DNA of 64,000 bases from Gonocerus acuteangulatus (taxonomy: Eukaryota; Arthropoda; Insecta; Hemiptera; Coreidae). Of the stretch, positions 21,171 through 32,306 are shown one piece after another. Location of the stretch: the NCBI GenBank assembly GCA_946811695.1, contig OX328130.1:76797599-76861598 (forward strand), in the 5' to 3' direction. How positions within the stretch are numbered: position 1 is the stretch's first letter; the number at the start of each line of letters is the position of its first letter. Made by a program: the position numbers and the translations under genes. The notes under the pieces are model-generated. The model worked only from the letters and a program-made list of their open reading frames with translations. It ran no database searches and was not told the origin of the DNA.

Positions 21171-22213
21171 AGTCCGTCACGCAGGAGCTGCATAACTAAG
21201 CACTTTCCTCAGAATTTGGGTAGTGTAGACTGCTTTCCAGAACAATTTGCTTAAAATATCCTACATAAATAAAATAAAAACATGAATCGTTCTCTTTTAA
21301 ATTTGTAATGAGTAACTGATCAATTATTAATTTGCTTCCAGAGTTATGTTTACACATGGTACCTACTACACTACGTAATAAATACAAAAAACCTCGTATT
21401 ATCGTATTTTGATCTAACGCAGTAACCGGATACAGTCCCTCTAGCGCTCCTTGCGGCGCCTTTGTGGACCTATATCTGGCTGGCTTTTCTATTGAAATAT
21501 ATTACAAAGTAAACCCCCCTTTCCGATTGACCGATTCAGCTCATTTTTACAACACTTCTTTCTCATGAGTTACCCAGGACGTATACCGCGTTTCGTTACA
21601 ATACAGCAGAAATTACGACCAGTATGAGTATATTAGTAATTTGGGTCCGGAGTAAACCCCCCCCCCTCCTAATGAACCGATTTAGTTTATTTTTACAACA
21701 CATATTTACCTGTAGATTACCACTACGAATACCTAGTTTCGTCGAAATATACCAAAAATCACGGTTGGTAATGGCGAATTGGTATTGTGGGTCTGGAGTA
21801 AACCCCCCCCCCTCCTAATGTACCGATTTAGTTTATTTTTACAACACATATTTACCTGTAGATTACCACTATGAATACCGAGTTTCGTCAAAATATATCT
21901 AAAATCCCTGCTGGTAGTGGCGAATTGGTATTGTCGGTCCAGAGTAAACCCCCCTCCTCATGAACCGAATTAGTTCATTTTTATATCTCACTTTTCTCTC
22001 TATATTACCACTACGAATACCAAGTTTTGTTGAAATATAACAAATATTACGGCTGAAATGGTCAAATTAGTGTTTTGGGTTCGGGGTAAACCCCCCCTTC
22101 CGGTGGACCGATTTTGGTGGTTAACGAACTCGTTCAATCGTTTGCTAATTGAATGCTATATACCAAGTTTCGTGACGAAAAAACAAAAACTCTGGCCGCT
22201 ATCGTGTTAACAG

Positions 22214-22276
<63 letters not shown>

Positions 22277-22416
22277 TATATATATATATATATAAATTTT
22301 AACGGGGGTCATTTTCGGTGTCTACTAGGTAGGATCGATAAAGATTTGAAGAAATTTTTCAAAAATTCCGTCATGAGTCCAACCTCAATAGCTACTTTCC
22401 TTCGGAGGAAAGTGCT
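21171..22416 (-). mobile_element. Helentron-like element (HINE family F2), copy 2
   Basis: This is the inverted counterpart of 11357-12468 and the best-preserved F2 copy. Read on the minus strand it starts AGCACTTTCCTCCGAAGG (TTTT before it), then a stem-loop, (TA)n at 22218-22292 and four related CGAAAC...GGTAAACC phrases. It ends with GAGGAAAGTGCT, a short hairpin and GACGGACTTTTTT. No RepHel coding sequence remains. Confidence 0.7.
22218..22292. repeat. (TA)n tract inside HINE
   Basis: About 70 bp of TA with one GC interruption, at the same position as in the other F2 copies. Confidence 0.95.
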
Positions 22417-22499
22417 AAAACGGCCCCAAAATTGCAATATAAAATATGTAGAAAATCAAATACATTCTACTCACTTTTTAGGGTGTTTCTTCTCTCCCT

Positions 22500-22558
22500 C
22501 TATAGGGAGTAATCCGCTTATGGCTTGGTCTTGTTGATTCAATCCTGGGGGGATTGCA
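22500..22558 (+). mobile_element. Possible F3 Helentron 5' fragment
   Basis: CTCCCTCTATAGGGAGTAAT, then CCGCTTATGG and GATTCAATCC, parallels the F3 end at 23963-24015 (CTCCCTATCTCCATAGGGAG, CCGCTTATGAGG, GACGCAATCC). It is short and lacks the terminal bases. Confidence 0.35.
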
Positions 22559-22559
22559 C

Positions 22560-22950
22560 CTGGGAAAGGTGCAAAATAATATTTCACAAAAATAGAGTTT
22601 TATTAGTTATATTCTAATAAATGAGGCAGACACTTTAAAGGAGTATAACACGTAAAAAACATAAATAAATAAATTGTTTTTATTCTAATATTAAATGAGA
22701 GTTTTATTCACGCTTCCATTTAAACCGGAACAGCTGTACAAGATCATGTGAGCAAGAACCAATGAGAGCGCAGAGATCAACCACAACTGCGTGGTGCTCT
22801 CATACACTCTTACGGTTACGCGCAGTGTATTGCAGTCTATCATAGGCAACAATTATTTTCGTATTTTCTGATAATTAAACCCCACAAAAGTGTCTGCCCT
22901 TTTGTAATTATTTTCAAATATGTTTATTGAAGACGGTATTTAAGCAAACT
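22560..22950. mobile_element. F1 element, central fragment
   Basis: It runs from GGGAAAGGTGCAAAATAA through the centre (CAGCTGTACAAGATCATG, GGTTACGCGCAGTGTATTG) to TTATTGAAGACGG. Both terminal repeats are missing, so it is a truncated relic. Confidence 0.7.
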
Positions 22951-23416
22951 GTTAAGCATACTCGTTTAAACGTTTGCTATTGTTGCGTTTCGTGGGAAAA
23001 ACAATGAGGTATCCATGTAAACACTAAGGCCTTGTGGTTGTGAGTGTTAAGGCGAAGCACTCCGCGGTTAATGCATTTTTATTCCGAAAAAATTAAATAC
23101 ATCAGCTCGGTAAAAACGTCTGTCCTAAAACCTTAAAACTTTAAGAGTTCAATTTATTGTTTTAATTTCAATAAATGATAATATAATAATTTAGCATAAA
23201 TATAATACAAAATTGTATTAACATCCGATAATTATCTGTTGGTTCGCACACTTTGAGAAATCGTATCTCTGTCGTATAGACAAATGTTGCTTTCCCCTGT
23301 GACCTTATGAGTGATGATGTGTACAACATGATCGTGTAGTTTGTCTTCTGCTGGTGACAGGACAAACAACAATTTGTTCCAGACAACTCCGTTACCTATT
23401 ATCGGGAATGTGTACA

Positions 23417-23418
<2 letters not shown>
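22951..23418. other. Unassigned stretch
   Basis: A short tRNA-like phrase at 23030-23075 (GGCCTTGTGGTTGTGAGTG, then GGCGAAGCACTCCGCGG) recalls the S1 SINE head but has no clear box B. The rest is not recognised. Confidence 0.35.

Positions 23419-23452
<34 letters not shown>
23419..23452. repeat. (TG)n microsatellite
   Basis: Seventeen TG dinucleotides. Confidence 0.95.
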
Positions 23453-23454
<2 letters not shown>

Positions 23455-23461
23455 TTTCTAA

Positions 23462-23539
23462 TGGCGTCCAGGAAGTCCAATATATGGTGTCACACAAGGC
23501 TTTCTCCTGCGCCCCTATTTGTTCAATATATTTTTATAA
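23462..23539 (+). pseudogene. Reverse transcriptase motif fragment
   Basis: Twenty-five codons read GSPIYGVTQGFLLRPYLFN within a frame closed by TAA. This matches the non-LTR reverse transcriptase block usually written GVPQGSxLSPxLFN. The neighbouring RT blocks (the YxDD motif and the finger region) are absent. It sits directly after the TG repeat. It is too short to assign a clade. Confidence 0.5.
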
Positions 23540-23604
23540 TAAATAAATACACAAGCCAAATATTCAGATAAACCTTCTCTCGTAATTCATGGATTTTCAA
23601 AAAA

Positions 23605-23774
23605 CATTTTTCTACTTAGATACTCACCAGTAATACCGGAATTCGTTGCAATAATACGAAACTTTTACCCAGTATAGGCAAATTCGTTATTTAGGCAGGG
23701 GTAAACCGGCATCCACATGGACCAATTTTATTGGTAAACTTACGAACTCCTTTAATCGTATAATAATTATATAC
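23605..23774 (-). mobile_element. Helentron-like element, half split by Merlin (left piece)
   Basis: The text is homologous to 21570-22165 in the F2 copy (ATACCG..TTCGTTGCAATA, GGGGTAAACCGG, AACTTACGAACTCCTTTAATCG). It stops in ATTATATAC at the Merlin edge and resumes at 32491 with AAAGTTTAGTGGC, then CGCTATCGTGTTAACAGAC as in F2. Confidence 0.55.
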
Positions 23775-23953
23775 AGGGTGGTCCCGAAGGAAATCGCCAT
23801 ACTTCAGGGGTGTGTACTCCGACTAAAGTTTAGTTGAATACCGACAAGGAAAAATTTTTACTTGCATTATTTCCCTAGATATAGGAGTTTCCGTTTTTTT
23901 TTGTTTTCGTTGTTGTTTTTTTTTGTCTTAACGCTATTTTTTTTGATAATTTT

Positions 23954-24086
23954 AGCGCGGTTACTCCCTATCTCCATAGGGAGAACCCGCTTATGAGGTT
24001 GTCCTCATGACGCAATCCGGAAGTGCCGACTAGAAACTTTCACGTTTCAGACCCTATAGATCACGAAAATATAGGTGACCCAAATT

Positions 24087-24133
<47 letters not shown>

Positions 24134-25216
24134 GTATATGCTTGTCTGTTCGCGCTCTAGCAAGCTCAAAAATGGTCCGATTTTAACGAAATTTGGTACA
24201 AAAATCTGTCGTCTCATTTGAAAGGTCAAGTTCGTTAACCAGCAGAATCCGCCCACTAGAAGATAGTGTTTGGGGCGAAATTCGCGCAAAAAAATCGTAA
24301 CGCTTACGTTTTTGTGTTTATATGCTTGCAGGTACTTGTTTTATAGGTTTCTTAACATAAGAAAAAGAATGAAACCATTTATAAGGCGATATCTGCAACC
24401 GTTCCTGAGAAAAGTGGAATCAATGTTTTTGTAAGTCATTATATTTTTGTGAGTACTTCGAATCGCGGGATTCAATTGAAATATTTTCTACAACTTGGAA
24501 ATTAATCCCAACTAAGTTGTTTAAATTTTGGTTATATTTGGAGTTAAGGAAGTATGCGAAAAAAAATGGGGCAACGTCAATCAGAGATATAAACGCTTAA
24601 AACTTAAAAAATGTTTGTTTTGTTCTTTTGAAAGGGTTTTTCTCTTTGTTTATCTCACTTTTTAAATGGTTGTTTCTTGTTTTAAATTGTATTTATGAGT
24701 AAAATTAGTATAGTAGTAAAACAAGCTAAGAAACGGTGAAAGCTATTGGTAATAATAAGTTTGGAGTGGCTGTGGTAATCAAGATGGCAGTGGCTAATCA
24801 TGATGACGTAGTTTGTTTTGAATTCTGCTGTCTATATAACCTTCCTCATAGCCTCCAACTGAAGTTATCGTTATTTCTTATTTTATAGAAAGATTTAACT
24901 CACGACAGAATGGAATTTTATTCGCCATGAAGCACATATTTACAGTTGATTATCACAGTAAGACGAATTTGCTAGTAAAACAAGATACTTAAAATGACAA
25001 CGAATTTTTGGTTGTTAAGAAGAGCCTTCTCAGCAGTAGTCAAAGAGTAAGTACGTTTTCAGTACATAATTGTATTGACTTATACAGATTAAGAATTATC
25101 CACTTCTGGGTAAGTTAGCTATTGTCAGTTTCCTGTGATTTGTGATGCTAATCTATTCCATTTCTTCGAGATGTACGTAACCGCGCTAAGATGACGCAGT
25201 TTCTGCGAGTCAGACT
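23954..25216 (+). mobile_element. Helentron-like element (HINE family F3), inside the Merlin arm
   Basis: The left end is TTTT then AGCGCGGTTAC with a stem-loop (CTCCCTATCTCCATAGGGAG). The matching GTAACCGCGCT lies about 27 bp before the right end, which carries a GACGCAG/CTGCGAGTC hairpin and CAGACTT. (TA)n lies at 24091-24130. Removing it restores the Merlin arm (GATAATTTT joined to TTTGTGC), in agreement with the opposite arm, and places the insertion between two T bases, as described for Helentrons. No open frame remains. Confidence 0.7.
24091..24130. repeat. (TA)n tract inside F3 HINE
   Basis: About 40 bp of TA at the HINE microsatellite position. Confidence 0.95.
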
Positions 25217-25837
25217 TTTTGTGCTATTTGTCGTACACGCCTTAACGCGCCTGACGGCGTTTTCAAATTCTGCATCAAATGTACTATAAGATCTCATATG
25301 CCTTGTGCAAACATTTCTCAAACCCAATTCAAAGCAGCCACCCAAACAAATAACTTATAACTAAATGAATTTTGGTACTTACGTATTAGTTGCACCGGTC
25401 TCGAGAACTGGCTCCCAGTCAGTGATCCGGATCAGGCAATATGGCGACAATTTCAATATGGCGACCTATTATTAAGACCAAGACCAAGTCTTATTATTAT
25501 CAACGAGTTGGATTGACTAGAGTTTCGATTATCCTTGAGCAAGCGTATCGAGCGGAAACACATAGTAATTCTGCCATTAACATAAGTCCTTTTAATTTCC
25601 TAGATTGCTTAACATTACAATTATTTTAATTTAATGATTAGATTAGATTATGAGGTTATCGATTTGGTCTTTTGGGCAATTTCATTGGTTGTTCTCTTTT
25701 CCGCTCTAGTCTTGATTGTTTTGTGTGCCTTGCTCTTAAATTCGTATCCTTTAAAATTTATTGCTTTAGTGAGTAGTGAGTGTTGTTTGTTTTTAGAGCC
25801 AATTTGTGTCCTTTGTGCTGTTCTTTCCACGGTCATA

Positions 25838-26405
25838 ATGAGTCTTTGGAATTTACCCACAACCGAAAAAGATGCAATTGCAATTTTGCAGCAACGGAAT
25901 ATTTTGCACCAAGAAAGGAAATGTCCCAATTGACATTCTACGCAACTGCATTTCGGTACTAGGGACTTTTGGAAGTGCAATGTAGCAAACTGCCGGCCTT
26001 GGAACGGACACCTGGCTGGAAGGAAGCAGAATTCCCTTTGTCACAGCGATAAGGTTTATATACTGGTGGTGTGAGGAGCTGACATCAGTTACATTCTGAA
26101 AAAAACATCTCAGCATATCTGATAAAACAGTGATTGACTGGAATAATTATATGAGAGAATTGTGTACATTAGATATGGAGAGCAGAGAAAACAAGAAGAT
26201 AGGTGGACCAGGCTGCATTGTAGAAGTGGACGAACGCAAAAATAATTGTGGCCGTATATTACCACAACAGTGGGTGTTTGGTGGCATTTGCAGGGAAACC
26301 AAACACTCGTTTGTAGTGAGTGTTGAAAATAGAAATGGCTCAACGCTTCTGCAAAAAATCATGGAAAATATAGCGGATGGTAGCATCATATACTCTGATA
26401 GCTGA
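25838..26405 (+). pseudogene. Merlin transposase (IS1016/IS1595-like DDE), broken
   Basis: From ATG at 25838 the frame reads MSLWNLPTTEKDAIAIL and ILHQERKCPN, the start of the Merlin N-terminal zinc ribbon. A stop follows, and the rest of that domain (FWKCNVANCR) continues with frame changes between 25930 and 26110. A second open stretch 26130-26405 carries TVIDWNNYMRELC, then GGPGCIVEVDE (first catalytic Asp), QWVFGGICRETKHSF and SIIYSDS (second catalytic Asp). There the usual Trp codon after SDS is TGA. Sequence after 26420 is unrelated, so the C-terminal part with the last acidic residue is lost. It cannot make a working enzyme. Confidence 0.8.
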
Positions 26406-26419
26406 AAGGCTATCAGAGT
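26392..26419. repeat. 11-bp perfect inverted repeat
   Basis: ACTCTGATAGC, six bases, then GCTATCAGAGT, exactly where Merlin similarity ends. It may be a breakpoint scar. Confidence 0.7.
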
Positions 26420-26823
26420 AATGCTATCGAAATTAAATTTTTTGTGATTTGTAACGTTCCACGGACCGTTTTTTTGCTTAGATAGATGGGACTCTCAGAG
26501 AAGCCGCATTATTTCATTACCATGGCTAATTTGTTACTAAGTGTTGAAAGCCAAAAAAGGATGCTTTACATTGGTAAATTGTGGTCAATTAAAACTAAAA
26601 AAAAAAACTTAATAATTACAACATTTTGGCATTTAATGATTAACTCAACAAAAGCCGAAATGTTACCACAATTTACCCATGCAAAGCGTCCTTTTTTGGC
26701 CTTCAACACTTACTAACAATTATCCATGGTAATGAAATAATACATAATTTCTTAGACTCCCATCTACCTAACAGTGGAACATTATAAATAAAAACCTTTT
26801 TTTTCGTTTGGATGGCTGCTGGC
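26420..26823. other. Merlin interior without recognisable coding
   Basis: AT-rich stretch. Two imperfect mirror blocks, CATTATTTCATTACCATGG near 26510 and CCATGGTAATGAAATAATAC near 26725, form a ~240-bp inverted repeat around an A-rich centre. No frame with known similarity. Confidence 0.45.
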
Positions 26824-27596
26824 CAGAGTAGGGCATTATTCAATAATTTTTTTATTCAATAATCATTCAAATAAATTTTTATTGAATAAGAATTTATTCA
26901 TTGAATAATTTATTCATCCACTGATTATTTTTTTATTCTATGAATAACAGGGTTCGGTCATTATTCAATAATTTTTTATTGAATAAAAATTTATTCAGTG
27001 ACTGATTTTTTTATTATTTAACGAATAATTAATTATTTTAATTCTTCATTCATTATTTTTATACATTTAAAATAATGTGGTTCATGGAAAAACTAACTCA
27101 TATTCTATAAGTTCAGTAAGAAATACCACTAAAATAAATAATTTTCATTAAAAGTAAGAAAAAGTTTAATGAACTTAGTAATTTTTATTAGAAAATATTG
27201 TTAAAATAAATCACTTGTATTTAACAAGAAATGTCAGTCAAATAAATCAATTTCATTCATTAAATTGTTTCATTCGAATAAATAACTTTCATTCAATAGA
27301 AATTTCCATTCAATAAATCATTTTTATTCAATACGAATTTTCATTCAATAAATCATTGTTATTCAATAAAAATTTCCATTCAATAAATCAGTTTTATTCA
27401 ATAAAAATTTCCATTCAATAAATCATTTTTATTCAACAAAAATTTTCATTCGATAAATCATTGTTATTCAATAATGAATAAAAATAAAAGTTACGTTATT
27501 CATTGAATTCAATGAATAATGAATGAAAAATTATTCAGAATGAAATAACTGATTTATTCGTTATTCATTATTCTGAATGATTTTTGCCCAACACTG
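26824..27596. mobile_element. hAT-type MITE with perfect 8-bp target duplication
   Basis: The 773-bp element starts CAGAGTAGGGCA and ends TGCCCAACACTG. The flanking octamer CTGCTGGC is identical at 26816-26823 and 27597-27604. This is the hAT signature. The interior is almost pure AATAAA/ATTCATT vocabulary, with subterminal repeats of AAATTTCCATTCAATAAATC about every 30-60 bp. It has no transposase. A related copy, inverted, begins at 63505. Confidence 0.9.
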
Positions 27597-27817
27597 CTGC
27601 TGGCATAAGAGATCTTATAGTAAATTTGATGCAGAATTTGAACGACAAATAGCACAAAAATGATCAAAAAATAGCGTTTAGACAAAAAAAAACGCAGAAA
27701 CGCCTGTATCTAGGGAAATAATACAAGTATTAATGTCTCCTTGTTGGCATCCAACTAAACTTTAGTCTAAATGTCTAAATACAAACCCCTTCAAGTATGG
27801 CGACTTCCTTCGGGACC

Positions 27818-27854
<37 letters not shown>

Positions 27855-28389
27855 TTTTTTTTTATAGTGTTACAACCCAAAGGGGTCATCAAACACAGAT
27901 ATTTGTGGATAATTTGTTAGACATATTTAATTTTAAAGTAGCAGGGACCGAGATAACAGAAAGAGGAGCAGGCCGAATCCCCACGGCGGCACAAGGACGC
28001 TACTCTCATATATTTCATGATTTTTCCTTCCTGTTCCTATGATCCAAGCCCTGAAAGGAGCTGTGGTCGCCCCCTGGTGCCGGAGGGCGAGCAAAGACTC
28101 CAAGGCTTGGGGCCAGAACTTGGCCCAGAGAGAGTCCAAGTGTCGCCCCAGGAACACCCCCGTTCCTCCCTCCCTCATCCCCATGTACCGTTCAAGTTAA
28201 TAGTAGCAATTGTGATTAGAATTCTGGAATATTTTATTTGTTTTAATCTAGAGGATTCTAAAAGGTATTTATAATTTTTCTCTTTTTGCTATGTTCTTTC
28301 TTTACATTTTTGGGGGTATTGTTAGTTTATTAATTATATGGTTATTATTTATTATTATATGGTAGGGCCGTCTGAGATTAGTATTGCAT

Positions 28390-29307
28390 TTAAAATTTTC
28401 CAATTAATTTCGTGTCTTGAAGGAATTTAAGTAATTTGTTTAATGGATCTTGCTGAAAGTTGAGAATTTCTTTGAGGGTTGAGGCTAGGTGATATTTTTC
28501 ACGATAGTTCTTGTAGATTGTACATTCAGTGAGAATATGTTTGACTGTCAGTCTTTCATTACATGGCTGACAGTAAGGAGGTGGGTCTTTGCTCATTAGA
28601 TATGAGTGCGTGAGGAAGGTATGCCCTATACGCAGTCTTGCAATTACTACTTCCTGTTTCCTTGTTAATGTTTGCGAGAATGTCCTTGTTTTTACGGACT
28701 CCTTGACTTCCTTTAGTTTGTTGTCAGTAGTGCTATCCCATATCCTTTGCCATTTTTCCCACACTAGGTGTTTAACAGATGCTTTCAGGTCATTTTTTGG
28801 TATTTTGGATAAGAGAGTTCCTTCAATTGCAGCTATTTTTGCCAAAACGTCTACTTTGTCATTTTCACGTATCCCACAATGACTTGGGATCCATGTTAGG
28901 ACAGTGGATTGTTTATTTCTTTGATGATCATATATTGCCTCCTGTGCGCTAACAATAATTGGATGTTTAGTGAAGATGTTGGTCATAGATAGCAGGGAAG
29001 ATAGAGAGTCAGTGAAGACATTTAATCTATTGTTTTTTGGTATTATTATTTGCATTGCTTTTTCTATTGCTGTCATTTCGGCAGTGTAAATAGTGGCTGA
29101 AGGGTGTAATTTGAACATGTATTGTCGGTCATCTGTAGTTATTGCTGCGCCTACTCCATTATTGCTTTTTGGTCCATCGGTGAAAACATCCTGTCCTGAT
29201 GGGAGCTGATTTCTGAGTTTTTTTAATTCATTAGCCAAAATTATTGGACTCGTATTCCTTTTTATGTATTTTGCAAGGGTGATATTGATCTTTAGCTGTG
29301 GAACCAC
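28390..29307 (-). pseudogene. LINE ORF2 C-terminal part: RNase H and CxxC-H-C tail
   Basis: An open frame of 305 codons. RNase H acidic residues are seen at D44 (VFTDGPK, where TDGSK is usual), E77 (YTAEMTAIEKA) and D100 (NVFTDSLSSL), followed by WIPSHCGIRENDKVDVLAK at 139-157. Residues about 225-262 read LRIGHTFLTHSYLM and then CQPCNERLTVKHILTEC, the conserved LINE tail. It lies downstream of the deleted RT in the same transcript sense. The first ~8 codons follow the deletion junction, so the ATG is not a true start. Confidence 0.85.
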
Positions 29308-29481
29308 GCAGGGAGATAGCTATTACTTTTTAATAAAGGAATAGATATAGCTTGTGCCCATATAGCTGGTAAAGAGTCTGTCGAGAAAATTTTGTTTAAT
29401 ATCTTTAAAATGACTAGTTTATTTTGGTTTGATAGGTTCTTGATCATTGAGTTGCATACGTTGTCAGGTCCTGGAGAAGTG
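29308..29481 (-). pseudogene. LINE RT remnant at the deletion junction
   Basis: Reading on from the endonuclease after a one-base frame change gives DDTSPGPDNVCNSMIKNL and then a stretch ending LPAIWAQAISIPLLK. This is the opening block of a LINE reverse transcriptase (SPGPDxI... and the IPLxK block). The next codons no longer match, and the text resumes ahead of RNase H, so the palm with its catalytic aspartates is gone. Confidence 0.65.
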
Positions 29482-30579
29482 TCATCTCAAAGAGGCTGTA
29501 AATTCTGTAAGGCTGAAAGGTAGGTTTAGTGGATTTAATGGGTCAATATTAACTCGAAGAGGCTTTGATTCTGTAGCAGTTTTGATCTGACGGAATTCTG
29601 CTGTATGACTGGCGTCAGATGATATGTTTCGAAAATGGGTTCCTAAATGGTTTAATATATCTTTAGTTTGAGCCTTTTTCCTCGCTTTAACAACCTTCTC
29701 ACCATCACTGTTCCACCAAGGGATATGCACACTCTTAGCAGATGTCTTGGTTCTTGGTATTGTGGTTTCAGCAGCCAGAATTATCTTGTGATTAAGTTTG
29801 CAAATTATGTCATTGATATCCGGGTCATCTAGGTTTATGGTAGATAATTCACAAAGAGACGAATATTTACCCCAATCAGCCTCGTCAAGTTTCCACCTGG
29901 GTAGGGAAGTGCTTTGGATTACTCTATGAAGGGTTTCAATCCTCACAGGATAGTGGTCAGATCCGTATAAATCATTTAGGACTTGCCATTCAGATCGTGG
30001 AAGAAGAGAAGGACTAGCCAAAGAAAGGTCTATAATGGATTCTGTGCCATAGCTATGATTGAGGTGTGTTAGAGAAGCATCATTGAATATTCCTAATGGG
30101 ATGTGATCTGTGAGAGCCTCTACTATTCTCCCCCTTGCATCAGTAGTGGATGAGTGCCAAAGGGTATTATGACAATTAAAGTCACCTAATATGTAGACCG
30201 GAGAATGTAGGTATTGATACAATCCTTCTAATTGTGAGTAGGTGATCTGTGCATTTGGTGGTAAGTAGAGTGAGCAGACAGAGAAACACTCGGGACCAAG
30301 GATTTGTACAGCTACTGCTTGGAGGTCTGTTGCCAAATCTACCTGTATGCAGGGTATATCATCTTTCACGAGAACTGCCACACCGCCACAAGCTATGCGC
30401 CCATCTATATAATCTTTCCTAAATACTTTATAGTTATTGATAAAGAAATTATCCTCAGGCTTTAAGTGTGTTTCTTGGACGCACAGAATATCGAAATTTG
30501 TGTCTTTTAAAAGAATTAGGAGATCAAATTTATGTCCATTGATTCCATTACAATTCCAATGTAAGATGATCATATTCAA
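29482..30579 (-). pseudogene. LINE ORF2 N-terminal part: APE endonuclease
   Basis: An open frame of 365 codons starts MNMIILHWNCNGINGHK. Apurinic endonuclease landmarks are N11 in the WNCNGI motif, E36 in VQETHLK, GDFN at 132-135 and SDHYPV at 207-212, in normal order and spacing. This domain nicks target DNA during LINE insertion. The frame continues to FSLTEFTASLR, just ahead of the RT, and stops through a one-base frameshift. All key endonuclease residues I can check are present. Confidence 0.88.
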
Positions 30580-31457
30580 AAATATTTGTATTAAATCTCC
30601 ATATGTAAAAGGCTTGAACGGCGCAAGGGAAATTTTTTTCTATATACGATTTTTTATGATACATTATATAATAAAGGGGTTTACTTTTATATGTATATTG
30701 GTTGGTAATATTGTAAAAAGTAAAAGAGTTGTTTTTTTTATAAGTTATAGTTTTGGATTTAAAACATTTAAAAGTTGTGTTAAGGATGCAAAGATGTTTT
30801 TTCATTATTTATAGTGTTATTTCGTCGTTTAATAGGTTGTGCTTATTATAGAGTGAAAAATGAATTTTATTGGCATTGACTTCTATTATATAATGGAAAA
30901 TTAGTAAAATAATAAAAGGTAATAAGTGAAAGGTAGTATAATTACAGCTCTTTGCTTTTCTATTATCAGTGACACGACTGAAAAGCTTACTTGTGAGATA
31001 TGAATCTTTATGCGACTTTATCATACTTATATGTTAGATTGGAGAAAGGAGAATAGTAGGTAACATAGTGGAAAATTTTATGCATAGTGTGTCACAATTT
31101 GGGGGATTTCTTCTTAGGGGGATTGGTTTCGTAGAGTCCCCGCCTTTACCAGATCCAATGTGATCTGTTAGTGAAAGAACAGATCCTTGGGTTGGGGGCC
31201 TACCCCTTTTCATTTGTTGTGGTAGTAATATATGACTTTGCAGCTTTGTGCCAGGTTGTTGTGGAGTAGGAATTGCAGTTTGTTTTGGTTGAGAAACATT
31301 ATTATTGACTTTTACATTAGGAGCAGTTTCAGAAAAAATTGGTGATGCTTTGTTTATGACGATTGATTCGAGGTAGTTTATTTTTGTTGCTAATTGTTCT
31401 ACTAGGGAGGTGAGTTTCTCAAATATAAATATTATTTTAAAATATTAAATTATTAGT

Positions 31458-32306
31458 TCATTGCTGGCTAGTTACATGTGAATAACTAACCGCACCCGCC
31501 TGTACTGGTGGTGGGGGGTTGACAGCTCTTTCTGCTTGTGCATAGCTTACTCTATTATTTTTCCTATATTCTTCAATAGCTCGTTCTTTCTTATAAATAG
31601 GACAGGATGTATACCAAGCCGGGTGAGAATCAGAGCAATGTCTGCACTTAGCCTGGCACGCGCCATCATGTTTCCCTAATCCGCATCTACCACACACTGG
31701 CGACTCTTTGCAGAATCTACTCCCGTGTCTATAAGCATAACAATTATAGCATTGAAGAGGTTTAATGTATGGACTGACTCTAATACTCAGAAAGTCAAAA
31801 ATCAATCTTTGAGGTGGTTCAGGAATATTGAATGTTAATATATAAGATGAAGTGCCTACTTTGTTATCATTAACTGTTTTTAATACCCTTTGAACATTAA
31901 CAACATTTTGACTCTTAAGTTCTAATATTAATTCTTCATCTGAGCACTGTGAAAATTCTTCACAGCTGATAATGCCTTTGGAATAATTATATGATCGGTG
32001 CAGTGAAAACGTAACTGGATAATTTTCGAAAGATACGATATTTGAAAGATTAGTATAATCCGTTTTTATGTTTACTTCTAATAGTATTGCTCCCGAGCGA
32101 AGCAATTTAATATTTGTTTGAGGTGCATATGTTTTAATGAATCTACTGACCTTAAAAGGACTAAAGTCTTTGAAGGTCTTTTTTCCAGGATTCTCTGTTA
32201 GCGTCATTATTAAAAATTTTTTCGACCACTTACCTGGTGTAATTTCAAAATTAAAAGAATCAGGAGGTTTAGGGGGCTTTGAACCCCCCGGTCTATCATT
32301 TTCCAT
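31458..32306 (-). CDS. LINE ORF1 (gag-like, three zinc knuckles)
   Basis: A 282-codon open frame starts at ATG 32306 about 175 bp from the element 5' end. The N-terminal half is basic/mixed and resembles the RNA-binding part of I-like ORF1 proteins. Cysteine knuckles follow: C186-C189-H194-C199, C205-C208-H213-C217 and C221-C224-H228-C235. It is predicted to bind LINE RNA in the ribonucleoprotein. It ends SYSHVTSQQ. The ~880 bp to the ORF2 ATG includes a proline/glutamine-rich stretch interrupted by stops, suggesting the original ORF1 was longer and is now truncated. Confidence 0.8.
   Translation of the reverse strand: MENDRPGGSKPPKPPDSFNFEITPGKWSKKFLIMTLTENPGKKTFKDFSPFKVSRFIKTYAPQTNIKLLRSGAILLEVNIKTDYTNLSNIVSFENYPVTFSLHRSYNYSKGIISCEEFSQCSDEELILELKSQNVVNVQRVLKTVNDNKVGTSSYILTFNIPEPPQRLIFDFLSIRVSPYIKPLQCYNCYAYRHGSRFCKESPVCGRCGLGKHDGACQAKCRHCSDSHPAWYTSCPIYKKERAIEEYRKNNRVSYAQAERAVNPPPPVQAGAVSYSHVTSQQ

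Larger units (their letters stand above)
23775..27821 (+). mobile_element. Merlin-type DNA transposon, interrupted by later insertions
   Basis: Long inverted arms frame a Merlin transposase relic. The left arm starts at 23775 (GGTGGTCCCGAAGGAAATCG), runs to 23953 and resumes at 25217-25330. The right arm is its complement, 27605-27821, ending CGGGACCATCC. Shared interior words include CTAAAGTTTAGTTG, TTATTTCCCTAGATA and CAAATTCTGCATCAAAT. With its insertions removed the element is about 2.0 kb. The arms are unusually long for a cut-and-paste element. A target duplication cannot be read cleanly because of the TA-rich flank and the LINE at its right border. Confidence 0.65.

Noticed and set aside
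25148..25345. 65-codon minus frame
   Set aside because: It lies across a Helentron-like 3' end and the Merlin inverted arm, whose other copy has no such frame.
28017..28274. GC-richer short frames downstream of the LINE RNase H
   Set aside because: They lie in the LINE 3' untranslated region between the RNase H stop and the A tail.
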